NCBI GenBank assembly: GCA_963383645.1
Contig: OY726569.1
Coordinates: forward strand, 33,691,592 to 33,755,591
Reading direction: 5' to 3'
Source: Muscardinus avellanarius
Lineage: Eukaryota > Chordata > Mammalia > Rodentia > Gliridae
Length of the DNA: 64,000 nt
Position numbers and translations under genes: made by a program
Part shown: positions 24,938 through 36,269 of the stretch, in pieces
How positions within the stretch are numbered: the stretch's first letter is position 1
How the letters are laid out: every line of letters starts with the position of its first letter
Notes under the pieces: generated by a model
Databases searched by the model: none
The model's input: the letters and a program-made list of their open reading frames with translations, nothing else
What the model was told of the DNA's origin: nothing

Positions 24938-26200
24938 TTCAAAGTTTTTCTCCATGTAATAAGATGTTGGTTCTGGGCCTATTTTAGATTGCATTTATTA
25001 TGTTGAGGTACATTTTTTCTATTTCAATTTTCTGCAGTGTTTTGAGCATAAATGTTTGTTGGATTTTGTCAAATACAATTTCAGCATCTATTGAAATGAT
25101 CATATGATTTTTGTCATTGGTTCTGTTCACATGACAGATTACATGGATTATTTTTCCAATGTTGAACCAGCCTTATATCCCTACGATAAACTCTACTTGG
25201 TCATGATGCATGATTTACTTGATGTGGTTTTGAATATGTGTTGCTAGGATTTTGTTTAGCAGTTTTACATCCAAGTTTATCAGTAATATAGGCCCGTGGT
25301 TTTACTTCTTTCAGCTGTCTTTATTTGTTTTTGGTATTAATGTGATGTTGGCTTCATAGAATGTATTTATAGAGTCCTTTTTTTTTTCTATTTCACAAAG
25401 TAGACTGAAGAGTATTAGAATTTGCTCCTCAAGAAAGGCTTTATAAAATTCACTTGGGAAACCATCTGCTCCTTGGCTTTTTTTGATGGTAGGCTCTTTG
25501 TTGTTTTTTCAATCTCTTTGATTGCTATTGGTTGGTTTAAATTTTCTGCATCTTCTTGACTCACTTTAGTCAGATTCTATTTATCTAGAAATTTGTCAAT
25601 TTGTATTTATCTAAAAGTTGTCAATTTCTTCCAGATTTTCCAATTTGTTAAAGCATAGTTTTTTTAAAGTAGTTCCTGATAATCCTCTGGATTTCTACAC
25701 TGTCAGTGGTAATATCTCCTTTTTCATCTTTTATCTTCAAAATCTTTGTTGATTCTTTCCTTTTTTGGTTAAGTCGGCTAGTGGTTTATCTATCTTGTTA
25801 ATTTTTTTCAATAAGCCAGCTTTTCATTTTTTTGATTTTCTGTACTTTTTATATTCTACTTTGTTGAATTCCACTCTGATATTAATAATTTTTTTTGTCT
25901 TTGACTGGCTTTGGGCTTAGATTGTTCCTGTTTTTCAAGGGCTTTGAAATGTGTCATTGCATTATTTATTTGGTGATTTTCTGTTCTTATGTGAGCACTC
26001 AGTGCTATGAATTTTACTCTTAATACTGCCTTCAAAGTGTCCCAGAAGTTTGCTATATTTATCTCTATTTTTGTGTGTTCCTAGAAATCTCTTGATTTCG
26101 CCCTTTATTTTTTCTATGACCCATTCTTCATTTATCAGCATAGTGTTAAGTTTCCACATGTTTATGTGGTTTCTCTCAGATTTCTTATATTTAAATTTTT

Positions 26201-26352
26201 TTTCTGGTGGTATTGGGGTTCCTGGAAGCCCTTCTACCTCCAGGATACACTCCCAGAAATATTTTTTACTTTGTTTTGGAAACAGGGTTTCTGAAGCCAG
26301 CACGGCTGGCTTCCAACCTGCACAATCCTTCTGTCTCCGCCTCCCAAGTGTG
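26201..26352 (-). mobile_element. SINE-B, 5'-truncated, in the long L1
   Basis: Right half and most of the left half are present, but the first 30 or so bases of the SINE (the end that would read 'accacgcccggc') are missing at the right boundary after 'cctcccaagtgtgggg'. Confidence 0.9.
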
Positions 26353-26850
26353 GGGCGCTAATTTTTAGTTTCATTTCATATGGTCTGAAATGACACAAGA
26401 AAGTATGTCATAGTTTTTTAATTTCCTAGTTCTCACTTTGTGGCCCAGGATGAGACCTTTTTGGAGATTTTTCATGAGCAGTTGAGAAAAAATATGAATT
26501 GTGCTATAGTTGGGTGGAATATTTTATATGTGTCTAACAGGTCCAGTTGGTTGATGGTGTTCTTTAGGTTTGAGGCTTTTTTAATGGTCTAATAGTGTGA
26601 TAAGGGTGTTGAAGTCTCCCAGTATTATTATATTGGGACTTATGTGTGACTTAATGTCACAAAGGTTTTTTTTATGAAAGTAGCTGAACATATATTTGGG
26701 ACCTGAATGTTGACTCTTGTTATTTTCTCTTGCTGTATTGTTCTTTTCACCAATAAAAATGACCTGATTTGACTCTTCTAATAAGCTTGGATTTGAAATA
26801 TAAATGTCTATTATCATAGTTTCTATTCCTGCTTGTCTTTGAGTTCTTTT

Positions 26851-27058
26851 TTTTTCTTTTTTTTTTTTCTTTTTTTTGGTTGTACTGGGGTTCCTGGAAG
26901 CCCTTCTACCTCGGGGCTACACTCCCAGACCTATTTTTACATTTTCATTTTGGAAACAGGGTCTCCTAAGCCAGCGCGCGGCTGGCTTCAAACCTGCGCG
27001 ATCCTCCTGTCTCCGCCTCCCAAGCGCGGGGATTACAAGTGTGCGCCACCACGCCCGG
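26851..27058 (-). mobile_element. SINE-B with perfect 17-base target-site duplication
   Basis: 'tgtctttgagttctttt' occurs at 26834-26850 and 27059-27075. The body is one of the least changed SINE-B copies here. Confidence 0.95.
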
Positions 27059-27759
27059 TGTCTTTGAGTTCTTTTGACATGAATAAACTTTCTCTAGCTC
27101 TTTACTTTTAGTTTGTTACTATCTTTACTTGTAAGGTCTGTTTTTTGCAGGTAGCCAATAGATAGATTCTGGTTTTTTAATCCATTTTGCCACCTTATGT
27201 CTTTTTATTGGGGAGATAAGGCCATTTATGTTCAGCATGATTATTAAAAAATGATTTTTATTTCCTAACATATTGAGTTTAACTTCTGTTCAAGGTAGTG
27301 TTTGTTGTTCTTTGCTTCATTGTTTGCTGGATGGAAATTCTAGTTTCTCTGGGTCTGGTGCATATTACTTATTTCTTCTTTGCAGTTAATCTCTTTGAGT
27401 ATTTTCTCTAGTGCTGGTTTGGAAGACAGAAATTCCTTCAGGTTCTATTTGTCATGGAATATTTTTATTTCCCCTCTAATTAAGAGAGAGTTTTGCTGGG
27501 TAGGAAATTTGGGGCTGCAAGTTGTTTTCTTTCAGAATTTGGAATATGTTACTTTAGTACCTTCTAGCTTTCATGACTTGGGTTGGGAAGTCTGAAGTGA
27601 TGCTAATTGGTTTGCCTCTGAATGTTGCTTGGTCTTTTGTTGTTATTGTCATTAATATTTTCTCTTTGGCTTCTACATTGGTGAGTTTGACTATTATGTG
27701 GTATAGTGAACCTTTTCTCTGATCTTGTCTAAAGGGGGGGGTTTATAAGTTTCCTGTAC

Positions 27760-28449
27760 CTGGTTCTCTGAGTCTTTCTCAGTCTGTGCAGATGGCTGGT
27801 ATCAATGGGACTGGAGCTACTATTAAGCATAAGTCACTCTTCACACTTTTCATGGATGTAGAGCCTGGGTCTCTCCCTGCCTCTGTATATGCTGTATGCC
27901 TCTGAGACCAAACTCAATGTAAGCGTCTCTGTTCTCCAGTTAGTACTGGGCTTGTCTGACTTCTTCCTGATTACCATGATTGGGTTGTGAGTGGCAATCC
28001 CCAATATCCTACTAGTTGGAACTAGTGTTAAACATAGGTCTCTCTCCACACTTTACACTGATGCAGAGCCTGAGTCTGTTGATCTTCTGCTATGTCCAAC
28101 AGTAGGCTCTATCCCCACCTTCACCAGGATGACTTACAATTTTGATGATCTGCAGCCACTTATTTCAAGTCCTTGGTTGTTTTCCTTTGATTCTCTGGAG
28201 TCGGGTGCAGTGACGCAGTGAGGCAAGAGTGTGCCTCTGTGGCACCCCTGGCTGCAAGGTGGGTGTGTTTATTTTCTGCTCTTTGATAGGTCATTTAGCT
28301 TTTTTTTCTGCCCCCTTTTAATTATTATGTTTCTTTTAAAAGTTATCATGTTTGGGGCTTTTGAAAGAATGCTGTTTTTAAGGCAATGAAGATTAGGTAT
28401 CAGAGTACTGGTATGTGCTGCTTCCCTCAGTTGCCATCTTACTGGAAGT
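27760..28449 (-). promoter_or_regulatory. Putative L1 5'UTR/internal promoter region
   Basis: Lies between the ORF1-like region and the 5' end of the long L1 and is visibly richer in G and C than the ORFs. It contains a segment repeated at 205-base spacing (27813-27870 and 28018-28075). L1 promoters of this kind drive transcription from the element's first base using Pol II, with YY1 guiding the start site. Function of this old copy is not implied. Confidence 0.5.
28433..28440 (-). promoter_or_regulatory. YY1-type box at L1 5' end
   Basis: The plus strand reads GCCATCTT, which is AAGATGGC on the L1 sense strand, within about 20 bases of the element's 5' limit. That is the position known for the YY1 site of mammalian L1 elements. 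Confidence 0.6.
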
Positions 28450-29605
28450 GTGCCTTATGTCTTTCTATTGGGAGGTTGAGGCCATTTATGTTCAGCATGA
28501 TTACTGAGAGATGGTTTTTAATTTTTAACATTTTGAGTTTTAACTTCTATTTGAGGTAGTGTTTGTTATACTTTGCTTAGTTGTTTGCTTGATGAAAATT
28601 ATTGTTTATCTGATACTGGCATTTATTATTTATTTTTTCTTTGTAGTTAATCTCTGAATATTTTCTCTAGTGCTGGTTTGAAAGACATACATTCTTTCAG
28701 GAATTTTTTTTTGTCATGGAAGATTTTTATTTCCCCATCTAATTTGAGAGAGAATTTTACTGGGTGGAAAATTTGGGGCTACAAGTTGTTTTCTTTCAAA
28801 GTATGGAATATGCTACTCCAGGCTTTTCTGGCTCTCATGTCTTGGTTTAGGAAGGCTTCAGTGATTTTAATTTGGTTTGCCTCTGATAGTTACTTGGTCT
28901 TTTGCTTTTGTTGTCTTTACAATTCTCTCCGTAGCTTCTACATTGCTCAGTTTGACTCTTATGTGGCTTGATGAACATTTTCTTTAATATTTTCTAAAGG
29001 GAGTTCTGTAAGTTGCCTGTACCTCTGTATTAACCTCTTTTTCTATTTTTGGGTGATTTTCTGATATTACTTCTTTGAAAAGGTTGTTGATCACATTGGT
29101 TTCACCTTCTATTTCCTCTTCTATGCCTATTATTTTTTAGATTAGCTCTTTAAAAATTGGCCCATATCTCTTTGATGTCTAATTCACACTGTCAAATTGC
29201 TTTTTTCTGAATTATATACTATGTATTCATTTTTGGAGTGATTGCCTTCTAAGAGTGAGATTCTATGCTTCACATGGTCTAATCTTTTGTTTATAGTTTG
29301 CGTTGATTCCTTCACTTCAATGATTGCATCCTTTATTTCTTTCAGACTCTCTCTAAATTCCTTTAAAAATCCTATATAATTTCTACTGTTAAATTTCTGA
29401 TTTGTCCTTCTGGTGATCTCTGCAATTTTATGTTGTCAGGTTCTGTTATTGTGGAGTTGCGAAAGCTTATTGCTTCCTTGTTATTCCTCCTTCTCATGAT
29501 TTCAGATGTTTGTTTGTTTGTTTGTTTGTTTGTTTACTTTTGCTTTAGGTAGATTTATCTCATTCTGTAGATGTCAGCTGGCATATACTAGAGCAAGTTG
29601 TGTTC
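28450..29605 (-). mobile_element. Second L1, minus strand: ORF2 start, ORF1 and 5' part
   Basis: 'ttatgtctttctattggg' and 'catttatgttcagcatgatta' at 28450-28502 repeat 27195-27242 of the first L1, so this is a second copy beginning near the ORF2 start and running on through ORF1. The RT and 3' parts are absent from both its left side and from beyond the first L1, so it was joined by deletion or recombination. It is diverged and has no intact frame. Confidence 0.75.
29508..29535. repeat. (GTTT)n microsatellite
   Basis: Seven TTTG-type units. Confidence 0.95.
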
Positions 29606-30946
29606 TATTCAATGCTGAGGAGGAAACTGAAGAATCATAAATGCAAGAATAGGGTAAAGTCACAAATAGGATCAAACAAAATGAGAGTATGAATTTGGTA
29701 AGTTAATATGAAGTAGAAATTGGAGATAGTGAATATGTAGTAGGAGTCTGTTAACCAATGTAGCATATTCAGTATAGAGATATTAAATTGATTTAATACA
29801 AGAGAAAGAAGAGAAAATAAAAAAAGAAATAGGACAGAGAGAAGAGAGTGGATATGTAGTAAAATGGATGAGAAAGAAAGCAAACAAACAGGTGTACACA
29901 CAAAAAATAAAACAAAATAACAAAATAAAGCAATCCTATCAATATATAGGGCATAATTTGTGACTAGAAGGTCAGGGATTTTCCTAAAAGATTGAAGAAA
30001 ATCTAACATTCAAAAATAACATGCAATATAATAACATTAAATTATAGGGTATTTCCTTGGGAGAAGATTTCCCAATTCTTTTCAAGTCCATGTATTAGTT
30101 CCATGACCAAGGAATAGGACCAAACTAGTAAAGATGCTCTATAAAGTAATAAGGTGACTCTTAGATCCTTGGTGATAATGCCTTGAAGTGTGATATCCTA
30201 TAGTAAAGGGATATGCATTTGGAGAGACAAAGCTTTTGCAGAATTTGGAGGTCCAGAGCTACTAAAGATGAGTAGGTTATAGAATGTATGATTAGAAATA
30301 ATATTTCATAAGAGCAATATGGGACAAATAAATCAGAGAAACTTTGACAACAGGCAGATGGAAATAAATAAAAAGAGTTAATGTCTTAGTGGTTCTTTAC
30401 CACCCTAGTTTTCCTAAAAATTTAATAAAAGGAATTGAGGTGAAAGTACATCTGAGATCTTATCAAAGGAGAACTGACTCACAGGCACAAGATTCTAGAG
30501 GGCTAAAAAAAGATGAAATTTTTCCCAATCTGGGAGCAAAAATGTCATAGCCACTCCCAAATATGACTTCTTCATTTTTATTTTGTTTTAAATTTTATTT
30601 TTTCTTCAAAAAGCAGAAAAGGCATAAGGAGAAATGGAAAATGGTAATTTAATCTAAAATAATCTGTACATTAAGAATTTATTTTAATATGTAGATTGAA
30701 GACAGTTGTAACTGAAAGCATATTTAATTTTTCCTGCCAACTAGTGAGATGAAGCCTTAAGGTAAATGTCAGAAGGTAGGGAAAATGCTAAAAATTCTTT
30801 TATTGTCCTTGCCTATTTAAATTATCTCCTGAGTAAATCCAGATAAGAAACTTGAAACTTTTCTAAGTTTGTTGCTTAGAAAGAAGAGCTGCTTTTTTTA
30901 CTATTATTTTATTTTTCTTTTCATTCAGGACTCATTGTTGGGTTTT
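29606..30946. other. Unassigned; possibly outer L1 5'UTR in part
   Basis: The minus strand is pyrimidine-rich over 29610-29900, which would suit the 5' flank of the second L1, but I cannot place it. A 124-codon minus-strand frame (29635-30009) is hydrophobic low-complexity sequence without a recognised domain. Confidence 0.35.
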
Positions 30947-30960
30947 GAAAATTCTTTTTT

Positions 30961-31158
30961 TCCCCTCCAAAGTATAAGGGATTGAACCCTGGGGCATTCT
31001 ACCTCTGAACTGCATCCCCAGCTCTATTTTTTCTTTATTAGGGTCTCACTAAATTGCAAGGGCCTCACTAAGTAGCTGAGGTTGGCCATGAACCTTGGAT
31101 CTTCCTGTCTCAGCCTCCCAAGTACTGAGATTACAAGTATGCACCACCACACCCAACA
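30961..31158 (-). mobile_element. SINE-A with perfect 14-base target-site duplication
   Basis: 'gaaaattctttttt' flanks it at 30947-30960 and 31159-31172. Its right half 'gattgaaccctggggc' keeps a B-box-like core on the minus strand. Confidence 0.95.
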
Positions 31159-31172
31159 GAAAATTCTTTTTT

Positions 31173-32179
31173 AAGATTGTTAAATGTAAGGTGCTATTAA
31201 TGCACCTTGGTTTAATCCATAGGGGGAAAAAGAATCTGGCTATGTTTGTGCTTATTCATATTTGGTAAGCCTCCATTTTCCTTGAGTCTTCAGTGTGCCA
31301 TGATTTGGTCAACTCAGAGATCAATTCTAGAATAAATAGATGAGTTTGACTATTCTGGCAAAGAAAATTGCTTACTCCCATCTTCCAATTTTACGCCATG
31401 AATTTTTCAAGCACCCTTTGTTCAGTGAACATGCAGTATCTGAAGAAAAAAACAAAGTAATCTTTCTGTCCAAAATACTAGTGATAACACATTTTGGAAC
31501 ATGTATATACACAAGGAATACATAAAACACACACACACACACACATAGAAAAAAAACTAATTTCATATGGGATTTTATTATCTATCATCCATTTAATCCT
31601 CATCTCTTTCTGAACAATTTTCTTTATGAAGCAGTGAGTTTATAGATTCCTGATTTTGGAGCAAGGCTGAGGATCTGGGAACAGGAAAGTTAAAAGAGGC
31701 CATCTCTATAAAGAACAGAAACAAGGAAGGTTAACAAGATATAAGGATAACAATGACGAGGCAGAAGGACATGAAAATCAAAACAAAACTTCCGCCCCTT
31801 CTGTAAATTGCAGTCTGAGAACCACCTGTGTAAACAAGGATGGTGAGGTGAGCAGGCAAATGGCACCAGGAGATGAGAGTCCACCTGACCATGAGATAAT
31901 GATTCAAATTAAATATTGAAACTGGACAAAAGACATTGGGACCCAACACTAAATTCTGATCAACCATAAAGGAGCAGATTGGGTACCAAAAGAATAAATA
32001 AAAGCTCATCTCCTAAAATCTTCAGTGATTATTCTTTTTCAAGGACAACCCTGGGGTGAGTGATAAACTCTTCCTGGGACAATTTTATTAGGGTGCTTGT
32101 TTTAATGGTACACCGTCCATTGTTATCTTTCTTAAAATATTCAACTGTGACTTTTAAAAATATTTAAAATAATGATAAT
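31173..32179. other. Unassigned; possible LTR-like segment 31655-32030
   Basis: A CA microsatellite lies at 31527-31545. The stretch 31655-32030 is less AT-rich and ends with 'gaataaataaaagctc' (polyadenylation-signal-like) and a T-rich run, an arrangement seen in LTRs. I do not recognise the family. Confidence 0.35.
31527..31545. repeat. (CA)n microsatellite
   Basis: About nine CA units. Confidence 0.95.
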
Positions 32180-32562
32180 TGGACAAGTGTTGTGATGCAT
32201 TTATAATTTTCACAGTGTGAGAGGCTGAGGCAAGAGGATTGTAAATTCTCAGCCAGCCTCAGTAATTCAGTGAGACCCTGTCTCAAAATAAAAAGTTATA
32301 AAGGTCTAAAGATGTAGCTCAGCAGGGCGTGGCTGCGCATGCTTGTAATCCCCGCACTTGGGAGGCGGAGACAGGAGGATCCCGCTGGATCAAAGCCAGC
32401 CACGCTGGCTTAAGAGACCCTGTTTCAAAAATATAAAATAGGTCTGGTAGTGTAGCCCGGAGGTAGAAAGGCTTCCAGAAACCCCAGTACCACCAAAAAA
32501 AAAAAAAAAAAAAAAAAGTAGCTCATCTGTAGAGTGACCTCCAAAGTTCAATATCTAGTACA
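32180..32562 (+). mobile_element. Older SINE-A split by a SINE-B insertion
   Basis: The left half (32180-32300) and the first bases of the right half ('gatgtagctca', ending 32321) resume after a SINE-B as 'gtagctcatctgtagagtg' (from about 32517). The repeated 'gtagctca' is the target-site duplication, so the insertion went into the right-half A box. Confidence 0.85.
32322..32516 (+). mobile_element. SINE-B inserted in SINE-A
   Basis: Complete dimer from 'gcagggcgtggctgcgc' to 'accccagtaccacc' plus an A tail of about 22 bases. The left-half box reads 'ggatcaaagcc', one base off GGTTCAAAGCC. Confidence 0.95.
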
Positions 32563-32597
32563 TACACACATACATACATACATGCATACATACATAA
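32563..32597. repeat. (CATA)n microsatellite
   Basis: Imperfect CATA units derived from the tail of the split SINE-A. Confidence 0.9.
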
Positions 32598-33345
32598 ATA
32601 TTGATATTGACAATCTTTAATCAGTCTAGCATGAACTACACTTTAGTTCTTAGAAATAAATACTAAATACCTTAACAAAAATACAAACAAAAAGTCTAAT
32701 TTTTTTCATCTCTTGAACCAAAGATCACATTGAAAGTATTAAAGTAATATATCTAGATAAGTATAGGTAATAGACCTATATATACATATGTGTGTAATAT
32801 AATATATGATATAAAATATAATATAAATATAAATATAAAAATAAACATTTTAGAGCTGACAATATATAATATTTATATTTATTTTGTTATTAAATATAAA
32901 AATGTGCTGATAAAAAGAAATTGGGCTAGAAAATAGAAAAAAATGGGCTATCAAGAAGACAGAAAAAGTAGCCAAGGCCAGAGAGGAAATAAATAAAGTA
33001 CTACACACAAATATTTAAGTTTATGTTAAAAAGATAATAAAAATATATTACACTATTATCCCCCTTCACAACCTGTTACATATTAAGTCTAGTCTCAAAT
33101 TCATCAGTATAATATTTAAAGCTTTCAAAAATGTAATGTCTATGATGATTATCCTTTTACAGAGCAAAGGGAATCATGTCTTCATAATGCTTTTTTACCA
33201 AAGAAGTATCTGATAACAGTGATACCAAGAAATACAAACACTTGGAGGTAGGGGTTGACAGAAGAGATTGGTCATTTTTTTAAAATGAAATTGATGAAAG
33301 TATTCTTGAGCTAAAGAGTAGGAAGAGTAGGTTCTATTCTTTATT
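32598..33345. other. Unassigned, very AT-rich DNA
   Basis: 32780-32900 is a low-complexity ATA-rich run. Nothing else recognised. Confidence 0.5.
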
Positions 33346-33358
33346 TAATCCTCCTTTT

Positions 33359-33558
33359 TTTTTTTTTTTTTTTGGTGGTACTGGGGTTCCTGGAAGCCCT
33401 TCTACCTCCGGGCTACACTCCCAGACGTATTTTTACATTTTCATTTTTGGAAACAGGGTCTCCTAAGCCAGCGTGCGCGGCTGGCTTCGAACCTGCGCGA
33501 TCCTCCTGTCTCCGCCTCCCAAGCGCGGGGATTACAAGCGTGTGCCACCACGCCCGGC
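33359..33558 (-). mobile_element. SINE-B with perfect 13-base target-site duplication
   Basis: 'taatcctcctttt' flanks it at 33346-33358 and 33559-33571. High CpG retention in the left half ('gcgtgcgcggctggcttcg') also suggests a young copy. Confidence 0.95.
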
Positions 33559-33571
33559 TAATCCTCCTTTT

Positions 33572-34144
33572 GCTGGTAGATCAGGAGATGAAACAAATGC
33601 AGCAGCATATTGAAATCATGATATATTTTTATGTCATTTTCCTCCAAAATTAACTTGCCACACAGGGGCATATCTGTGGATGGGCCTGTGCTCCCCTCAG
33701 CTTTTAGCCATCATGGTAAAAATGTAATAACATCTAGTTAACTAGGATGACCAACAGCTCGGACAGTGCAGACCCAGAACCCACTGACTAGCCCCGTATA
33801 TAATGGGTTTCTTCTGTATTTTTTTTTTTTTAGCTCTGGTTTGAGTTCTAAGTTAATGTGTATGCTCCCCCCCCTTCCTTGTATCTGGACCTGTTTTGGT
33901 TAGAAAAACAAAAGTGCGGGGGTAGGGGGCAGACATTAAATTTACTATTTTAAAAAACAAAACTAAACTAAACAGAATCTCCTCTATTTCACATACCTGG
34001 GCCACTCCATGGGCCCATTTTCTGTGTGGGCAAATTAGGGTACAAACAGGATCTTTCCAATATCCCTTATGTCCTATCAAGATTGCAACTCAAGCAATGT
34101 TAATTGTATACCTCTTACCTGATGAATCTGAGTGCTTTGTGGTT
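33572..34144. other. Unassigned DNA
   Basis: No repeat recognised. Contains an A/C-rich 'aaaactaaactaaac' stretch and a poly-C/poly-T run. A 75-codon minus-strand frame (33853-34080) has no recognisable domain. Confidence 0.4.
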
Positions 34145-34340
34145 AAGAGATGGATCCAGGGTCAGCCTACTGCCCTCCAATCCCAGCTCCACTACTTTCT
34201 AGGGCTAGGACTTAAGGTAAGTCCATAAACCTTTATCAGAATTAGTTTCTCCATATGGACACAAAATACTTCAAAAGACTTTAAATGTTTGTAAAGTGCC
34301 GGTTGCACATTAAGGGACAAATGTTAGTTTATGTTACTTG
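34145..34340 (-). mobile_element. MIR-type SINE remnant, minus strand
   Basis: Complement follows MIR order. On the plus strand: 'ggatccagggtcagcc', 'cagctccactactttc', 'ataaacctttatcag', 'agtttctccatatgg', 'gtttgtaaagtgcc'. Confidence 0.65.
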
Positions 34341-35044
34341 ATCAAATATCTCACTTATACAAAAACAAACTCATCTTTGGGGGAGATGTGATTAAAATGC
34401 TGAATTTATAATCTTATAGTAAGTGCCTTAGAATATTATAGCTTTTGTGATGTCAGATAATTACTTCTTAAATTAAATATATATGGATTTCTTTTGTGTT
34501 TTTGTTGGTGCATTATCACCCTCTCCATTTTTCTCCCTTCCTATACGGAGCACCCCAATTGGTGCTGGTATATATTCACATGTATACACATTTCTGCTCT
34601 GTCTTTCAATCAGTTTTATTTTCTTGAATTTTAGAGAAGTGTTATATAAATATACACACATTTTGGCAATTACCTAAAAAACAATATTAAAGTTTGTATG
34701 TGTCTGGGTGGTGATTTTAAACACATTTGGGGCGAGTAAAATGTATGTAATGATTATATGATCATTCATCAGGATTTTTCTTCAAATTAATTAAAGATAT
34801 AGAGTACACATATTTAAAAATACACCATTTAGTATTAAAACATATCCTTGAAATGAAATTATTAACTCTTTTATTTTAGTGGCTTTCTTATATTTACAAT
34901 TGAATTTAATATAGAAAACAATATCTTAATTGATTTATTAAATGTATCCGCCCTGCTTCAGTTAAATTGTGTTGATGTTCAGAATTTAGTTTGACAGAAT
35001 CACTTCTAAAGTGAAGCCTTCTATTTTATACATATTCATTCATT
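34341..35044. other. Unassigned AT-rich DNA
   Basis: No gene or repeat recognised. Confidence 0.45.
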
Positions 35045-35246
35045 TATTTTGTGGTACTGGGAATTGAACTCAAAGTGTTCTACCACGAAGCTACACTTCC
35101 AGCCCTATTCTTTATTTTTTTATTTGGACACAGAATTTCATTAAGTATTGGAGGATCTCATTAAATTGTTGAAGCTGGCTGCCAACCTGCAATCCTTCTG
35201 TCTCATCCTAACAAGTACTGGCATTACAGGTGTGCACCACCGTGAG
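35045..35246 (-). mobile_element. SINE-A, minus strand
   Basis: 'gtggtactgggaattgaac' (right half) to 'ggcattacaggtgtgcacc' (left half). Diverged. Confidence 0.85.
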
Positions 35247-35671
35247 AAACTTCAAAATAAAGCCTTTTAAAAGAAAATAAAAATATTGATGCTAGAATTA
35301 AAATTTCAAAATCCCAGCATCACTTGCAGCAAAGGTTTCTCATGACATTAAAACACCAAAATTGTCAGCCTAGTCCACAGCTAAGGATTATAGTCAAAAT
35401 ATATTTTAAGATCTACATTGGCACAATTACTAACCAATCAGAAAATGACTCTGAAAAATCTGAATGGACACTGGCCTTAGTAATTAAAACAATACTATTC
35501 TATATCAAATTAACATTTTATCTATGAGATATAGCATGATCTAATTACAAATTAATTTAATAGCTTTTTATTGTCTCTTTGCTCTGACTATACTTGATTT
35601 TCTTTTTGTTTTCCCTTTCTCCCTTCCTCTCTCCTTTTTCTTCTTTTCTTTCTTTCTTTTACTCCCTTCTT
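35247..35671. other. Unassigned DNA with a CT-rich tract
   Basis: 35590-35670 is pyrimidine-rich (CCTT/CTTT), probably grown from the tail of the minus-strand SINE at 35672. Confidence 0.5.
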
Positions 35672-35857
35672 TTCTTCCATGTGCTACTAGGGTTTGAGTC
35701 CAGGGGCTACCTCTGAGCAATTTAGAGTCATATTTCATTTTTATTGTCAAACAATCTCAATAAGTTGTCATACTCTGGCCATGAACTTGCAATCCTCCTA
35801 TCTCACCTTCCCATGTGTTGGGGTTATAGATGTGTGTCACTCTCCTGCCTGGTTTTC
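35672..35857 (-). mobile_element. SINE-A, minus strand, diverged
   Basis: 'gtgctactagggtttgagtc' (right half) to 'atagatgtgtgtcactctc' (left half). Confidence 0.8.
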
Positions 35858-36250
35858 TTCAAATAAACTGTACAGATCTCCCACACCTGTGTCCTTGCTC
35901 TTACTATTTCTTTTTCATATAGCAATCTTCCACACAGTTCTATATATCTCATTATTTTCTTTCAACCCTCTGCTATCTAATGCTACTCATTCTCGTATGT
36001 TCATGTATCACAGTCACAGGAAAGTATGTGCTTGTACACTGTTATAGAAGCATTTTATTTATTGCATTTTAATTTTGTAGAAGTTTGTGTGAATTCTTGT
36101 AAATAAAAGTCTTTGTTTCTCACTGAACTTTATTTTTTGAAAGTAGACGCTGATTTGGGTTCACAAGTATTATGAACTAGCAGAGAACCTGACCAATAGG
36201 CACTCAATAAATAAGTAGAATTCTGAATGAATATACCAATTTATGGTCTA
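35858..36250. other. Unassigned DNA
   Basis: No gene or repeat recognised. Confidence 0.4.
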
Positions 36251-36269
36251 AAAAAAGCTGTTTCCATAA

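Larger units (their letters stand above)
22598..28449 (-). mobile_element. Nearly full-length L1, minus strand, with three SINE insertions
   Basis: Runs from a 3'UTR (22598, 'tttttttattggtgcattg') through ORF2, ORF1 and a 5'UTR to an apparent true 5' end at about 28449. The minus strand there begins close to AAGATGGC (28433-28440), the YY1-type box seen at L1 5' ends. The endonuclease motif ILGDFNT is readable on the minus strand near 26600. The RT site is damaged: the complement of 24550-24561 gives F-T-D-N instead of F-A-D-D, with a stop a few codons on. It cannot move by itself. SINE-A at 24721 and SINE-B at 26201 and 26851 are nested in it. Without them it is about 5.2-5.3 kb. Confidence 0.9.

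Noticed and set aside
26581..26817. 78-codon minus-strand frame with ILGDFNT
   Set aside because: It is the endonuclease part of the dead L1 at 22598-28449, not a host gene.
35694..36047. 117-codon plus-strand frame
   Set aside because: It runs out of a minus-strand SINE-A into AT-rich DNA; its composition is non-coding.
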